DNA from: Planctomycetota bacterium
GTDB taxonomy: Bacteria; Planctomycetota; UBA1135; GCA-002686595
Assembly: GCA_016779205.1 (NCBI GenBank)
Contig: JADHOC010000025.1
Location: forward strand, 1-64,000
Direction: 5' to 3'
DNA length: 64,000 nucleotides
Position numbers and translations under genes: made by a program. The first letter of the stretch is position 1; each line of letters starts with the position of its first letter. Below, piece by piece: positions 25,913-34,466 of the stretch. Under the pieces are notes generated by a model. The model searched no databases and was not told where the DNA came from. It worked only from the letters and a program-made list of their open reading frames with translations.

Positions 25913-25964
25913 GACGATGGGGGAAGTCGCGGTCGAACCAGCCTAACCGCTCGGGCTCTCTTGC

Positions 25965-25970
25965 TAGGTT
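25965..25970 (+). promoter_or_regulatory. -10-like TAGGTT box eight bases before the fuconolactonase-like gene
   Basis: TTGCTAGGTT is followed by eight bases and then the ATG at 25979. The predicted transcription start falls within two bases of the ATG, so the transcript would be leaderless or nearly so. Confidence 0.5.
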
Positions 25971-25978
25971 GACTCCCC

Positions 25979-26818
25979 ATGCCCATCGACGCCCATCAGC
26001 ACTTCTGGACCTACGACGAGGCGCGGTACGGTTGGATCGCCGAAGGCGGCCTCCATGCCCTCAAGCGCGACTTCCTCCCCGAGGACCTCCGCCCGCTGCT
26101 CGATCAGCGTGGCGTCGACGGCACCGTCGCCGTCCAGGCACGCCAGGACCTGGAGGAGAGCGAGTGGCTCCTGGGCCTCGCGGCCGACCACCCCTGGATC
26201 CGCGGGGTCGTGGGCTGGGTGGACCTCGCCTCGGAGGAGGTCGAGGGCCAGCTGGACCGCCTGGCGGCGGCGCGGGGGGGCGAGCGCCTGGTGGGGATCC
26301 GCCACGTGGTGCAGGCCGAGGCGGAGGGGTTCCTGGACGGCGCGGACTTCCGCCGCGGCGTGGCGGCGGTCGGCGCCCGCGGGCTCGCCTACGACGTGCT
26401 GATCCTCGAGCACCAGCTGGAGGAGGCCGTCCGCTTCTGCGGGGCGATGGAGGGGCAGCGGCTGGTCCTCGACCACCTCGCCAAGCCCCGCATCGCAGCC
26501 GGGGAGATCGACCGCTGGGCCGGGCTGATGCGAGAGCTCGGCGCCATGGAGCACGTCACGTGCAAGGTCAGCGGCATGGTCACCGAGGCGGACCACGGAG
26601 CCTGGACCTACGACCAGCTCACCCCCTACATGGACGTCGCCTTCGAGGCCTTCGGTCCGAAGCGGCTCCTGTTCGGATCGGACTGGCCGGTGTGCACCCT
26701 CGCGGCCCCCTACGCCCGCGTGCACGAGGTCTTCTCCCGCTGGAACGCGTCGCTCTCCATGGTCGGCGCGACCGTGGACGCCGAGGCCGCCGTGGAGGCG
26801 GCCTACGGCCTCACCTGA
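25979..26818 (+). CDS. Amidohydrolase family 2 (COG3618), L-fuconolactonase-like
   Basis: A 279-residue TIM-barrel hydrolase. The metal-site start PIDAHQHFWTY (Asp4, His6, His8) matches L-fuconolactonase and related sugar-lactonases, as do EHQLEEAVRF, LVLDHLAKPRI (His/Asp ligands), CKVSGMVTEADH and the C-terminal RLLFGSDWPVCTLA, whose Asp is the catalytic/metal residue. Family enzymes open sugar 1,5- or 1,4-lactones to aldonic acids, which here would be L-fuconolactone to L-fuconate. It stands divergent from a sugar ABC importer, 66 bp apart, and abuts the TPR gene with no gap between convergent stop codons. Specificity for fucose is inference from the family and the other fucose-type genes; rhamnono- or galactonolactone are alternatives. 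Confidence 0.85.
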   Translation: MPIDAHQHFWTYDEARYGWIAEGGLHALKRDFLPEDLRPLLDQRGVDGTVAVQARQDLEESEWLLGLAADHPWIRGVVGWVDLASEEVEGQLDRLAAARGGERLVGIRHVVQAEAEGFLDGADFRRGVAAVGARGLAYDVLILEHQLEEAVRFCGAMEGQRLVLDHLAKPRIAAGEIDRWAGLMRELGAMEHVTCKVSGMVTEADHGAWTYDQLTPYMDVAFEAFGPKRLLFGSDWPVCTLAAPYARVHEVFSRWNASLSMVGATVDAEAAVEAAYGLT

Positions 26819-28126
26819 TCAGCGGGCGAGGATGCGCTCGGCCTGGGGGCGCATGGGGTGACCCGGCGCCAGGGCCTTGGCGGCCTCGAGGGCCTCCACA
26901 GCCTCCTCGCGCCGATCCGCGTTGAACAGGGCCATCGCCCGCAGGTAGGCCGGCTCGGCCAGGGTGGGGGACGCCGTGCGCCACTGCTCGATGCGGAAGA
27001 GCGCCTCGTCCCAGCGGTTCATGCTCCCCAGCGCGGTGACCCACGCCTGGTAGCCGAGGTGGTCGAGGGGCGCGGAGCGGGTGACGGTCTTGAAGTGCCG
27101 GTCCGCCTCCTCGAAGGCCCCCGACTCGGCGTCGAGGAGCCCCAGCATCCGGTGGGCGTCCAGGTCCCCCGGGCTGGCCTCCAGCACGGCGTCGAGCTGG
27201 GCGCGGGACTCGGGGATGCGCCGGAGCTCCATCAGGGCGCTCGCCAGGTAGAGCCGCGCGGTGCGGTTGTCCTCGTCCACGGTGAGGACGCGCTGGAACT
27301 CCACGGCGGCGGCCGCGAACTCGCGGCGGCGGACCATGGCCTCGCCGCGCTGGAAGTTCATAGCGGCGGACCGTGAGCGGGTCATGATGTCCCGGCGCAC
27401 CGAGTCCCCCAGCTGGACCTTGGCCTCCTCGGTCGCCCTCTGCCGCGCGGTCACCGCCGCGGCCTCGTCCACGCGCTGGAGCATCGTGAGCCCCTGACCG
27501 AGGGCCGTCGCCAGTGCAGGGTCGCCCGGGAAGCGCTCGTGGAGCCTGGAGAGCCGCTCCACGGCGGCCTCGGTCTCGCCCTGGTCGAGGAGCGCCCGCC
27601 CGATGCCGAGCTCGGCGTAGTCGTATTCGTAGTCGAGGCCCGCCGAGACCTCCCGGGCCCGCTCGAAGGCGGCCAGGGAGCCCTCGGCGTCCCCGCTCAC
27701 CAGGAGGAAGTCGCCCAGGCGGGCGTGGATGGGCGGGTAGTCGTCCCGCAGGGCCCCGGCCCGCTCGAAGCGCGCCGCCACGTCGTCCACCGAGCGCTCC
27801 AGCATGGTCCCCAGCACCGCGTGGTCGTAGACCGCCCTGAAGATCGTGGGGTCCAGCTGGATGGCCACCGCCAGGCACTGCTCGGCCTCCTCCAGGAAGA
27901 AGTGCGCGTCGAGGGCGAGGCCGAGCTCGCTCCACCGCTGGGCGTCCTCCGGGTCGGCGATGACCGCCGCGCGAGCCGCGCCGAGGGTCTCGGCCACCAG
28001 CGGCTCCATGGTGCTGGTGTCCAGGGCGGGCGGGGCGGGGAGCCCCCCGGCGGGGTCGGCGCCACCGCAGGCCGCCGCGAACAGGGCGATGGTCAGGGGG
28101 ATGGAGGTCAGCAGCGCACGCTTCAT
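26819..28126 (-). CDS. TPR-repeat lipoprotein
   Basis: A 435-residue lipoprotein with signal MKRALLTSIPLTIALFAAACGG (lipobox AAAC, Cys20). About nine tetratricopeptide repeats follow, with the usual Trp/Leu/Gly, Ala and Pro periodicity (AQRWSELGLALDAHFFLEEAEQCLAVAIQLDP; NRTARLYLASALMELRRIPESRAQLDAVLEASP). It probably acts as a periplasmic scaffold. It is the second gene of an operon: its ATG overlaps the stop of the CRTAC1-like gene by four bases, with a good Shine-Dalgarno (GGAGAGG at about -10). TPR and CRTAC1/UnbV proteins occur together widely in Planctomycetes and Acidobacteria. The joint function is not known. Confidence 0.85.
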   Translation of the reverse strand: MKRALLTSIPLTIALFAAACGGADPAGGLPAPPALDTSTMEPLVAETLGAARAAVIADPEDAQRWSELGLALDAHFFLEEAEQCLAVAIQLDPTIFRAVYDHAVLGTMLERSVDDVAARFERAGALRDDYPPIHARLGDFLLVSGDAEGSLAAFERAREVSAGLDYEYDYAELGIGRALLDQGETEAAVERLSRLHERFPGDPALATALGQGLTMLQRVDEAAAVTARQRATEEAKVQLGDSVRRDIMTRSRSAAMNFQRGEAMVRRREFAAAAVEFQRVLTVDEDNRTARLYLASALMELRRIPESRAQLDAVLEASPGDLDAHRMLGLLDAESGAFEEADRHFKTVTRSAPLDHLGYQAWVTALGSMNRWDEALFRIEQWRTASPTLAEPAYLRAMALFNADRREEAVEALEAAKALAPGHPMRPQAERILAR

Positions 28127-29868
28127 CGGACGGCCTCTCCGCTCCCGCGGACCAGTCGGTGGATCTTGCCGGTCTCGAGCCCGGCGAAGCGCTCGCGGAG
28201 GCCGTCGGTCCAGCGGAGCTCGACGTCCACCGGGGCCCCGTCCGGGGCGCCCGGCACGCCGAAGTGCGCGCGGGGATCCCGGCTGGACTGGTAGCCGTCC
28301 GAGGCGCGGGTGGTGCGGGTCAGCTCGAAGTCGGGTGCGGTCACCTTGACCTGCACCCCCAGCCCCGTGGCGCTGGTCCCATCGAGCCTGGGGTCAATCG
28401 TCACCCAGCTGCCCTCGCGGGGCGCGTCGTTCCGCAAGACCCGGGCCGCGTTCTCGGTCCCGGTGACCACCAGGTCCACGTCGCCGTCGCCGTCCAGGTC
28501 GCCCTGGAACACGCAGCGGTCCACGAGCAGCGGACCGGTGAGCGCGGCGGCGCGCTCCTTCTCGTCCGTGAAGCGGGCCCCCTCGGCGACCAGCAGCGAG
28601 TTTCCCTCGGCGAGCTGGGCCCACGCGCCCTCGAGCTCGCACCCCGCGGGGACCGGCCCGATGCGGACGCGTCCGTTGGCGATGGCGAGGTCGAGGTCAC
28701 CGTCCAGCTCCACGTCGAAGGCCGCCACCCCGAACCCCGTGTTGGGCCGGGTCATGACCCCCAGGCCCGCCTGCCCGGTGCGATCGCTGAAGGCGCCCGC
28801 GCCGCGCGCACGGTAGAGGGTGTGGGTCTCCTCCTGGAGGTGGGTCATGAAGAGGTCCGAGAGCCCGTCCCGGTCGAGGTCCTCCACGACGACGCCCATG
28901 CTGGCCTCCGCGAAGCCGTTCTGGTTCAGGGCGATCCCGCGGGTGGAGCCCTCGTCGCGCCAGCCTCCCTCCCCGTCGGGGACCCACAGCTGGTTGGCCT
29001 GGCCGTCGTTGGCGACGTAGACGTCGAGCCTGCCGTCGCCGGTGAGGTCCTCGATCACCACCCCGAGCCCGGGCGCGGGGGCACCCACGAGCCCCGCCTC
29101 GGCGCTCGCGTCGCGGAACGACCCGCCCTCGTTGATGAGCAGCACGTCGTGGACCGGCGCGCCGCTGCCGGGGGGGCAGTAGGTGCGGCGCCCGGCGGCG
29201 TCGTTGCAGATGATCTTGGGGTCGAGCTCGATGTATCGGGCCACGTAGAGGTCCAGGTCGCCGTCGGCGTCCAGGTCCCCGAAGGCGGCCGAGGTGGACC
29301 AGCCCTCCACGCCGGCGCTCCACTCCGAGGTCGCGTCCTGGAACCGCCCGTCGCCCCCGTTCAGGAAGAGGGCGTCGCTTCCCTGCTGGGACACGTAGAG
29401 GTCCACGTCGCCGTCCCCGTCCACGTCGCCCGCGGCGGCGCCCATGGCGTACCCGGTGAGGGACTCGAACCCGGCCCCCGCGCTCACGTCGGTGAACGCT
29501 CCCGCGCCGTCGTTGCGGAAGAGGGCGTGACCGTCGCCGGCCTGGGCGGTCCTTGGGGAGCCGGGGTCGGTGCCACCCTGGAGGAGGAAGAGGTCGAGGT
29601 CCCCGTCGCCGTCCATGTCGAAGAGCGCCCCGCCGCCGCCCATGATCTCCGTCAGGATCCAGTCACCTGTGGCCCCGGAGCCGTGGGAGAAGCGGACGCC
29701 GCAGGAGGCCGTGACGTCGGTGAACAGCTGGCTCACCGGGCCATCGGCGGCCTCCGGTTTAGGGGCGCCCCCGGCGGGCGAATCGCCGCCGCAGCCGGCG
29801 AGGGCCAGGCTGACCCACCCGCACCAGGCGAGGGGGGCGGCGGAGATGCTGCGGTCGCGAGCCTTCAT
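28123..29868 (-). CDS. CRTAC1 family FG-GAP/VCBS propeller lipoprotein with ASPIC/UnbV domain
   Basis: A 581-residue exported protein with a lipobox in WVSLALAGCGG (about Cys26). It begins with FTDVTASCGVRFSH, the usual entry of this family, and has a beta-propeller of VCBS/FG-GAP repeats. Each repeat carries an acidic calcium loop (DMDGDGDLDLFLLQ, DVDGDGDVDLYVSQ, DLDADGDLDLYVARY, DLTGDGRLDVYVAND, ELDGDLDLAIANG, DLDGDGDVDLVVTG). Residues about 490-575 are ASPIC/UnbV (GLGVQVKVTA, DGYQSSRDPRAHFGVPG). Cys residues at C-terminal loops could form disulfides. It leads the operon with the TPR gene. The TAGGAT box nine bases ahead of the ATG suggests a leaderless mRNA. Function unknown; likely surface or periplasmic binding. 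Confidence 0.9.
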   Translation of the reverse strand: MKARDRSISAAPLAWCGWVSLALAGCGGDSPAGGAPKPEAADGPVSQLFTDVTASCGVRFSHGSGATGDWILTEIMGGGGALFDMDGDGDLDLFLLQGGTDPGSPRTAQAGDGHALFRNDGAGAFTDVSAGAGFESLTGYAMGAAAGDVDGDGDVDLYVSQQGSDALFLNGGDGRFQDATSEWSAGVEGWSTSAAFGDLDADGDLDLYVARYIELDPKIICNDAAGRRTYCPPGSGAPVHDVLLINEGGSFRDASAEAGLVGAPAPGLGVVIEDLTGDGRLDVYVANDGQANQLWVPDGEGGWRDEGSTRGIALNQNGFAEASMGVVVEDLDRDGLSDLFMTHLQEETHTLYRARGAGAFSDRTGQAGLGVMTRPNTGFGVAAFDVELDGDLDLAIANGRVRIGPVPAGCELEGAWAQLAEGNSLLVAEGARFTDEKERAAALTGPLLVDRCVFQGDLDGDGDVDLVVTGTENAARVLRNDAPREGSWVTIDPRLDGTSATGLGVQVKVTAPDFELTRTTRASDGYQSSRDPRAHFGVPGAPDGAPVDVELRWTDGLRERFAGLETGKIHRLVRGSGEAVR

Positions 29869-29877
29869 GGACGCTGG

Positions 29878-29883
29878 ATCCTA
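29878..29883 (-). promoter_or_regulatory. -10-like TAGGAT box nine bases before the CRTAC1-like gene
   Basis: On the minus strand GCCGATAGGAT is followed by nine bases and the ATG at 29868. It fits the TANNNT pattern recurring in this window. Confidence 0.45.
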
Positions 29884-30074
29884 TCGGCCACCACCGGTTC
29901 CGGCGCGGGTCACCGCTGCCCTCTCCTGGCTGGGGGTGGGCGCGAGGTCAGATTGACGCAAACGCACAGCGGGAGACGGGTGCCCCACGGGGCGCGGGGC
30001 CGCGGTGCGGTGGATCGGTCGGAGATCCCGGGGCCCGGATCGAGGATGGACGCAGCCCGCCCCGGGCGCGTGGC

Positions 30075-30080
30075 TAGACT
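30075..30080 (+). promoter_or_regulatory. Possible -10 box TAGACT for the PDZ protein gene
   Basis: GGCTAGACT lies 32 bases before the ATG at 30113 in a 244-bp divergent intergenic region. The spacing would give a short 5' leader. The rest of that region (29884-30074) shows nothing else I can interpret. Confidence 0.3.
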
Positions 30081-30112
30081 CGAAGGGTCCCCAACGCTTG
30101 CCACAGGACCCC

Positions 30113-32470
30113 ATGGCCTCTACCCGAATCGCGCTGCTCACCCTCATCCTCGGCCTCGGTCTGGGAGGAGGCATCGGGTTCCTCCTCGGGGGCGATGGCG
30201 GCCCGGCGGTCCAGGCCGCGGACTCGTCCATGGTCCGGAGAACCGGAGTGGAGCGGCGCGGGCCGGCTGGGGAGCAGGGGCTCTCCCTGGCTGCCCTCGA
30301 CCCGGCGGATCGAACGTCGAGCTCACGGGTCAACACCGACGCCACTGACCGCGCGCTGGCGGCGGAGGCGGACGACTATTCGGACGCGACGCTCGCCCGA
30401 ATCTCGATGGAGGCGGAGGACGCTGAGGACGGCCTGACCGGCGAGGGCACGATCACCGGGAGGGTCTTTGACGGCGATGGAGCGCCCCTCGCGGGGGCCA
30501 CGGTCGTGACCGTGAACTTCTACTCCGCGGGCGAGGGGAGCAACCGCGGGCGGAGCACGGAGAGCGTCGGGCGGGGATGGTCTGGACCGACGGAGATCCG
30601 CGGGGCGCTCGCCGCCAACGCCAAGACACTGCTCGAGAAGCAGCGCCGCCAGCGAACCACGACGACCGACGCAGCGGGCGGCTTCGAGTTCGCGGATCTG
30701 CCTGCGGGGCGCTTCACGCTTAGGCCTTACCTCGAAGGGATGGTCTTCGAGAGCCAGACGGTCCGCGTCGGCGAGAGCGCCCAGTTCATCGGCAAGCCCG
30801 TGTCGGAGTTCCACCTCGACCTTCGTCTCCCAGACGGAACGGTCCCGGAGGAGGCGACGATCGCGCTCGTCGGCGAGCGCAGGACCAGAGGGAGCTACCG
30901 CTGGACGAGCGACGAACCGACGATCCGTCTCACCCGCTCCACGGCCTCCTTGAAGGCCATGGTTGGCCGCGTGCAGGGCGGAGAATACGAGCGAGCGGAC
31001 TCTTCCGAGCTGGCCTCTGACATCAGGGTCATCGACCTGGAGCACGACGGTGAGGGGCCACACCTCTTCGAGCTCAAGGCGCGCTCGCTCCTGTGGGTCA
31101 CGATCGAGGACGAGTCTGGCCTCGTGCCGCGGATCGAGCCCTGGGTGAAGATCGTCGAGGCGTCGAAGGCCGAGGGCGAGGACCCCGATGACCTCTTTGA
31201 CGAGAAGAGGTCGCTCGCGAGGACCCCGTCTGGCGCCTTCAGCGTGGCGGATCTGGACGCGGGCAGCTACCTGCTTGGCGCGGGACTCGGCGCTGGACCC
31301 GTGCAGGTCACGGCCGAGGTGCTGCTCGATGGCGGACTCGTCGAGCAGTCACTCACCCTTGGCGGGGTGGACATGGCCGAGTTCCTGGTCGTGCGTTGCA
31401 CCGGGCCGTCCGGCAGGAATCTGCTCGACGTCTCCTTCTCACACCGCGTGGAGCGCACCGGCGGTGGATCGGGTAGCGGACGGGTGGAGTCGATCGCCCG
31501 GGGGCCGGGGACGTACTGGCTGCCCATCAGCGAGGTCCTCGACGGCAACGAATGGAGCAAGGTGACCTCGGTCGAGCTGACCGCGACCGCCGAGGGATAC
31601 GGCGAGCTCATCCAGCCGCTGGTCCAGGGACAGAACGAGGTCTCCATGTCTTTCCAGCGCAGCGCGGAGCTCCTGGTTCGGGTGACGGGGGACCTCTCGC
31701 CCGGGTTCATGGTCAGCGCGGTGTCCATCGTGAAGAAGGACGACGGCGGGGACCGGCGGCTGCGTTCCTCACGCAGCGCGACCCGCGTCAGCAGCGACGG
31801 CATGGCGCGGATCCTCGGGCTCCAGCCCGGCCTCTTCCGGGTCGAGCTGAAGAAGGCATCCCGGGGCAACCGCTCGAGGGGGGACTCGGCGCTCGCCTGG
31901 CAGGAGATGACCGTTCGGCCGGGCGCCCAGGAGATCTCGTTCCGCGCTCCGACCTTCCATCGGTTCGTGGTCCACGCGCCGGATCTCCCGGAGGGAACCG
32001 GGTTCTGGCTGGAGCGGGAGGGGGCCCCGGACAGCGGCTGGTGGGGCGGCAGCGGGAGCGCAGAGCTCGACGATCAGCACCGCGCGACCTTCGAGGACGT
32101 GGCGGCGGGCGAGTACAAGCTGCGGACCTGGTCGAACTCGGGGCAGTCCTCGATGGACGTCACCGTCCCCTCGGGCGAGGTCCTGTTCGAGGTCAAGACC
32201 ATCAATGCGTACCGCGTGGGGTCCATGAGCGAGGGCAAGCTCGGCGAGGCGGCTGGCCTTCAGGTCGGGGATCTCGTGACCGCCGTCAACGGCAAGGCGG
32301 TCGACCAAAATTCGTTCTGGAACCGCCTCACCCTGGACCTCGACACCGAGGCGGTCCGGCTCACCGTGGACAGGAATGGCGCGGCGCTGGAGATCGAGCT
32401 GGGACCCGGCAAGCCGGGCTCGAACATCTCTCGTCAGATCGGCGTCAACTGGGAACCGACGAGCCGCTGA
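30113..32470 (+). CDS. Membrane-anchored protein with carboxypeptidase-regulatory-like repeats and C-terminal PDZ domain
   Basis: A 785-residue protein. The ATG at 30113 opens directly into a hydrophobic span (IALLTLILGLGLGGGIGFLLGG, about 5-26) acting as anchor or signal. An acidic linker leads to a CarboxypepD_reg-like beta-sandwich (GTITGRVFDGDGAPLAGATVVTV, about 118-240; GGFEFADLPAGRFTLRPY). More beta-sandwich modules follow, and a PDZ domain occupies about 700-780 (VGSMSEGKLGEAAGLQVGDLVTAVNGKAVD). PDZ domains of this type bind C-termini or sense misfolded envelope proteins, but no protease domain is present. The base composition is slightly less GC-rich than that of its neighbours. The downstream P460-like gene is on the other strand. 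Its role is unknown; envelope scaffolding is the likeliest inference. Confidence 0.65.
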   Translation: MASTRIALLTLILGLGLGGGIGFLLGGDGGPAVQAADSSMVRRTGVERRGPAGEQGLSLAALDPADRTSSSRVNTDATDRALAAEADDYSDATLARISMEAEDAEDGLTGEGTITGRVFDGDGAPLAGATVVTVNFYSAGEGSNRGRSTESVGRGWSGPTEIRGALAANAKTLLEKQRRQRTTTTDAAGGFEFADLPAGRFTLRPYLEGMVFESQTVRVGESAQFIGKPVSEFHLDLRLPDGTVPEEATIALVGERRTRGSYRWTSDEPTIRLTRSTASLKAMVGRVQGGEYERADSSELASDIRVIDLEHDGEGPHLFELKARSLLWVTIEDESGLVPRIEPWVKIVEASKAEGEDPDDLFDEKRSLARTPSGAFSVADLDAGSYLLGAGLGAGPVQVTAEVLLDGGLVEQSLTLGGVDMAEFLVVRCTGPSGRNLLDVSFSHRVERTGGGSGSGRVESIARGPGTYWLPISEVLDGNEWSKVTSVELTATAEGYGELIQPLVQGQNEVSMSFQRSAELLVRVTGDLSPGFMVSAVSIVKKDDGGDRRLRSSRSATRVSSDGMARILGLQPGLFRVELKKASRGNRSRGDSALAWQEMTVRPGAQEISFRAPTFHRFVVHAPDLPEGTGFWLEREGAPDSGWWGGSGSAELDDQHRATFEDVAAGEYKLRTWSNSGQSSMDVTVPSGEVLFEVKTINAYRVGSMSEGKLGEAAGLQVGDLVTAVNGKAVDQNSFWNRLTLDLDTEAVRLTVDRNGAALEIELGPGKPGSNISRQIGVNWEPTSR

Positions 32471-32503
32471 GGGGGCGCTCCATCCCGTGGGATGGGGGCG
32501 GCG

Positions 32504-33163
32504 CTACTCCTCTCGCCACCCGAAGAGCCCGCTGTACTCGGCGGTCCGGTGGCAGCGGATGCAGCTCTCCATGGCCCCGGCTCCCGTGACGCGACCGGCG
32601 GCGTCCACGGTGCCGAAGGCCCACCCGTCCATGGTGTCGGGGGTGCCCTCGGGCAGGCGGAGCATGACGAAGAGGCCCCTGGGCGCGCCGGTCCGGTAGG
32701 TCAGGCCGTCGCGCTCGGCGAAGGGGATGTAGCCCTGGCTCGCGGCCAGCTCCCAGCCCGGGGTCGAGTGGGGGGAGGGCGCGTTCTCCCCCGCGTGGAG
32801 CACCGGGGCGAAGGCCTCCTTCACGAGCACCGTGAAGAGCGGGAGCTCCACCTCCTCCTCGGTGCCCAGCTTCATGTACGCCTCGCCCTGGTTGGAGCGG
32901 AGCGCGTAGATCTTCGACCCGTGGCCGTCCTCGGCTTCCACCGTGGAGTGCAGCGCCCGGGCGGCGGGCGGCATCATGCAGAGGAAGGGCGACCAGTTGA
33001 GATGGGGTCCCACCACCGGTAGCTCGGGGGCAGCGCCCCCCGCAGAGCGAATCATCGCCTCGATCGCGCCGTCGGCGCGCGCGGTCACGACCTCATCCGC
33101 GCTGCATGCGCAGAGGAGGGCGAGCGCCGCGAGGCCATGGGAGCGGCGGCGGGCGGGGCGCAC
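32504..33163 (-). CDS. Cytochrome P460-like monohaem c lipoprotein
   Basis: A 219-residue lipoprotein (signal SHGLAALALLCAC, lipobox CAC near residue 18). The GTG start at 33163 is one base after the stop of the VCBS gene, indicating tight coupling. The C-terminal third carries one c-type haem site (MESCIRCHRTAEYSGLFGW), and the middle has LFTVLVKEAF, similar to the VKE strand of cytochrome P460/cytochrome c'-beta proteins. Those bind haem c and some act on hydroxylamine or NO. The P460 crosslinking Lys cannot be located confidently, so enzyme activity is unclear. A periplasmic electron-transfer or gas-binding role is inferred. Paired with a VCBS protein interrupted by TGA, it may be that protein's redox partner. 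Confidence 0.65.
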   Translation of the reverse strand: MRPARRRSHGLAALALLCACSADEVVTARADGAIEAMIRSAGGAAPELPVVGPHLNWSPFLCMMPPAARALHSTVEAEDGHGSKIYALRSNQGEAYMKLGTEEEVELPLFTVLVKEAFAPVLHAGENAPSPHSTPGWELAASQGYIPFAERDGLTYRTGAPRGLFVMLRLPEGTPDTMDGWAFGTVDAAGRVTGAGAMESCIRCHRTAEYSGLFGWREE

Positions 33164-33164
33164 G

Positions 33165-34466
33165 TCAGGCTCGCTCGAAGAACCAGACGGCGGGCGTGCG
33201 CTTCGTCGGAGGATCAAACACGTCGATCTTCTGCTGGAGCTCCCTGCACGCCTTGCGGGTGGCATCGAGGCGATCCACGAATTCCCCGTAGACGCGATTG
33301 AAGGCGGCCTCCTTCTCCTCCTCTGTCTTCGCCTTCGCCTCCTCGGCGTTGAACTTCTTGTTGAAGGCCTTTGAGACCTCATCCGCGGCGGCCTCGGCGG
33401 CCTCGTGCGCCGCGCGCAGCCGCGCGAGCTCCGCGGTCTCCTCGTCGTTGAGCGTCGGCGCCTCGGCGCGCCAGCGGGAGTAGCCGCCCACGATCAGGTC
33501 GAGGTCCCCGTCCTTGTCCCAGTCGATGACCTCGGGGTAGAGGCCCTCGGCGGGGCCGGTGGGGGAGGTGGGCAGGCTCTCGCCATGGACCCGCAGCAGG
33601 GTGCGGGGGGCGGCGAAGCTCGTCGCCCCGCCCTTGCCCTGGTTGACGAGCAGGTAGATCCCGGCGCCGCCGTCGGCCCCACCGAAGGTCCCGTAGACGA
33701 GGTCAAGGTCGCCATCGGCGTCCCAGTCCACCAGCCGCGGCGCGGTCATCTTGGCCTCGTCCTCGAGCGGCACGCCGCCGGCCATCACGCGCACGTTCTT
33801 GCCGGTGAAGCGGGGCTCCGAGGGGGAGCCCTCGTTCAGCTGCAGGTAGAGGTGCCCCTTCTCGTAGCTCCCCTGCAGCAGGTCGAGGTCGCCGTCGCCG
33901 TCCCAGTCCATGGCCACGGCGGAGATGCCCCGGAGGTTCCTGGGCTTACCGTCGGGCATGGAGCGCCCGGTCGTCAGGTGCGCGTCCTCGTCGTAGTCCC
34001 AGTAGTAGGAGACGAGCAAGCGCTCACCCGCGGCGTCCTCGATCCTCGCCGGCTCGGCGAAGCCGTCCGCGCCGCCCCAGCTCGCGTGGGGCGATCCGTC
34101 GAAGGTGGCCGAGAGGTAGTCCAGGTGTCCGTCGGCGTTGAGGTCCACGAACTGTGAACCCATGCCGATGCATCACCAGTTGTTGAAGCTCAGCTGCTTC
34201 CCGTCGGTGCGCTCCATGGGCACCTCCGGGCCGAGCCCGGCCGCCGTGCGCCGCGACCAGGTCACGCGCCCGGACAGGCCGCCGAGGACCAGGTCCTGCA
34301 TCCCGTCCCCGTCCACGTCGAAGGCGGCCGGAGAGGGATACATCTTCCTGCGCCCCAGCTCCGCGTCGCCGGCCATGAGCTGGACCGGGGCCTTGAAGAG
34401 GATGAGATCGTCGCCGGCGTCCCCGGAGGGCGCCAGGGCCGCGAGGGCCAGGAGGAGGTGGGTCAT
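33165..34466 (-). CDS. VCBS/FG-GAP propeller protein with in-frame TGA (candidate selenoprotein)
   Basis: One open frame of 433 codons interrupted only at codon 98 by TGA (34175-34173); no frame change is needed. Start ATG 34466 gives a signal peptide (MTHLLLALAALAPSGDAGDD). Propeller repeats with calcium-type loops lie on both sides of the TGA (DVDGDGMQDLVLGG before; DLNADGHLDYLSA, DWDGDGDLDLLQG, DWDADGDLDLVYG, DWDKDGDLDLIVG after). Residues about 345-420 are a charged alpha-helical coiled coil (ETAELARLRAAHEAAEAAADEV). The TGA codon follows Trp and precedes Cys (W-TGA-C-I-G-M-G). It is followed at 11 bases by a strong hairpin, described separately. Alternatives are a nonsense mutation giving two fragments, reinitiation at the ATG at 34163, or an assembly error. 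Downstream, the P460-like gene starts one base after the stop. Confidence 0.7.
34132..34168 (-). promoter_or_regulatory. SECIS-like hairpin downstream of an in-frame UGA
   Basis: Read on the coding strand, UGA (34175-34173) is followed by 11 bases, then stem GGGUUCAC (34161-34154), five-base loop AGUUC and stem GUGGACCU (34148-34141): eight pairs including two G-U. An outer five-pair stem UCGGC/GCCGA (34168-34164 with 34136-34132) extends it. The loop has G as its second base, 21 bases after UGA. This fits the usual bacterial SECIS rule of a small apical loop with G in the first two positions, 16-37 bases from UGA. No selA, selB, selC or selD lies in the window. Confidence 0.5.
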
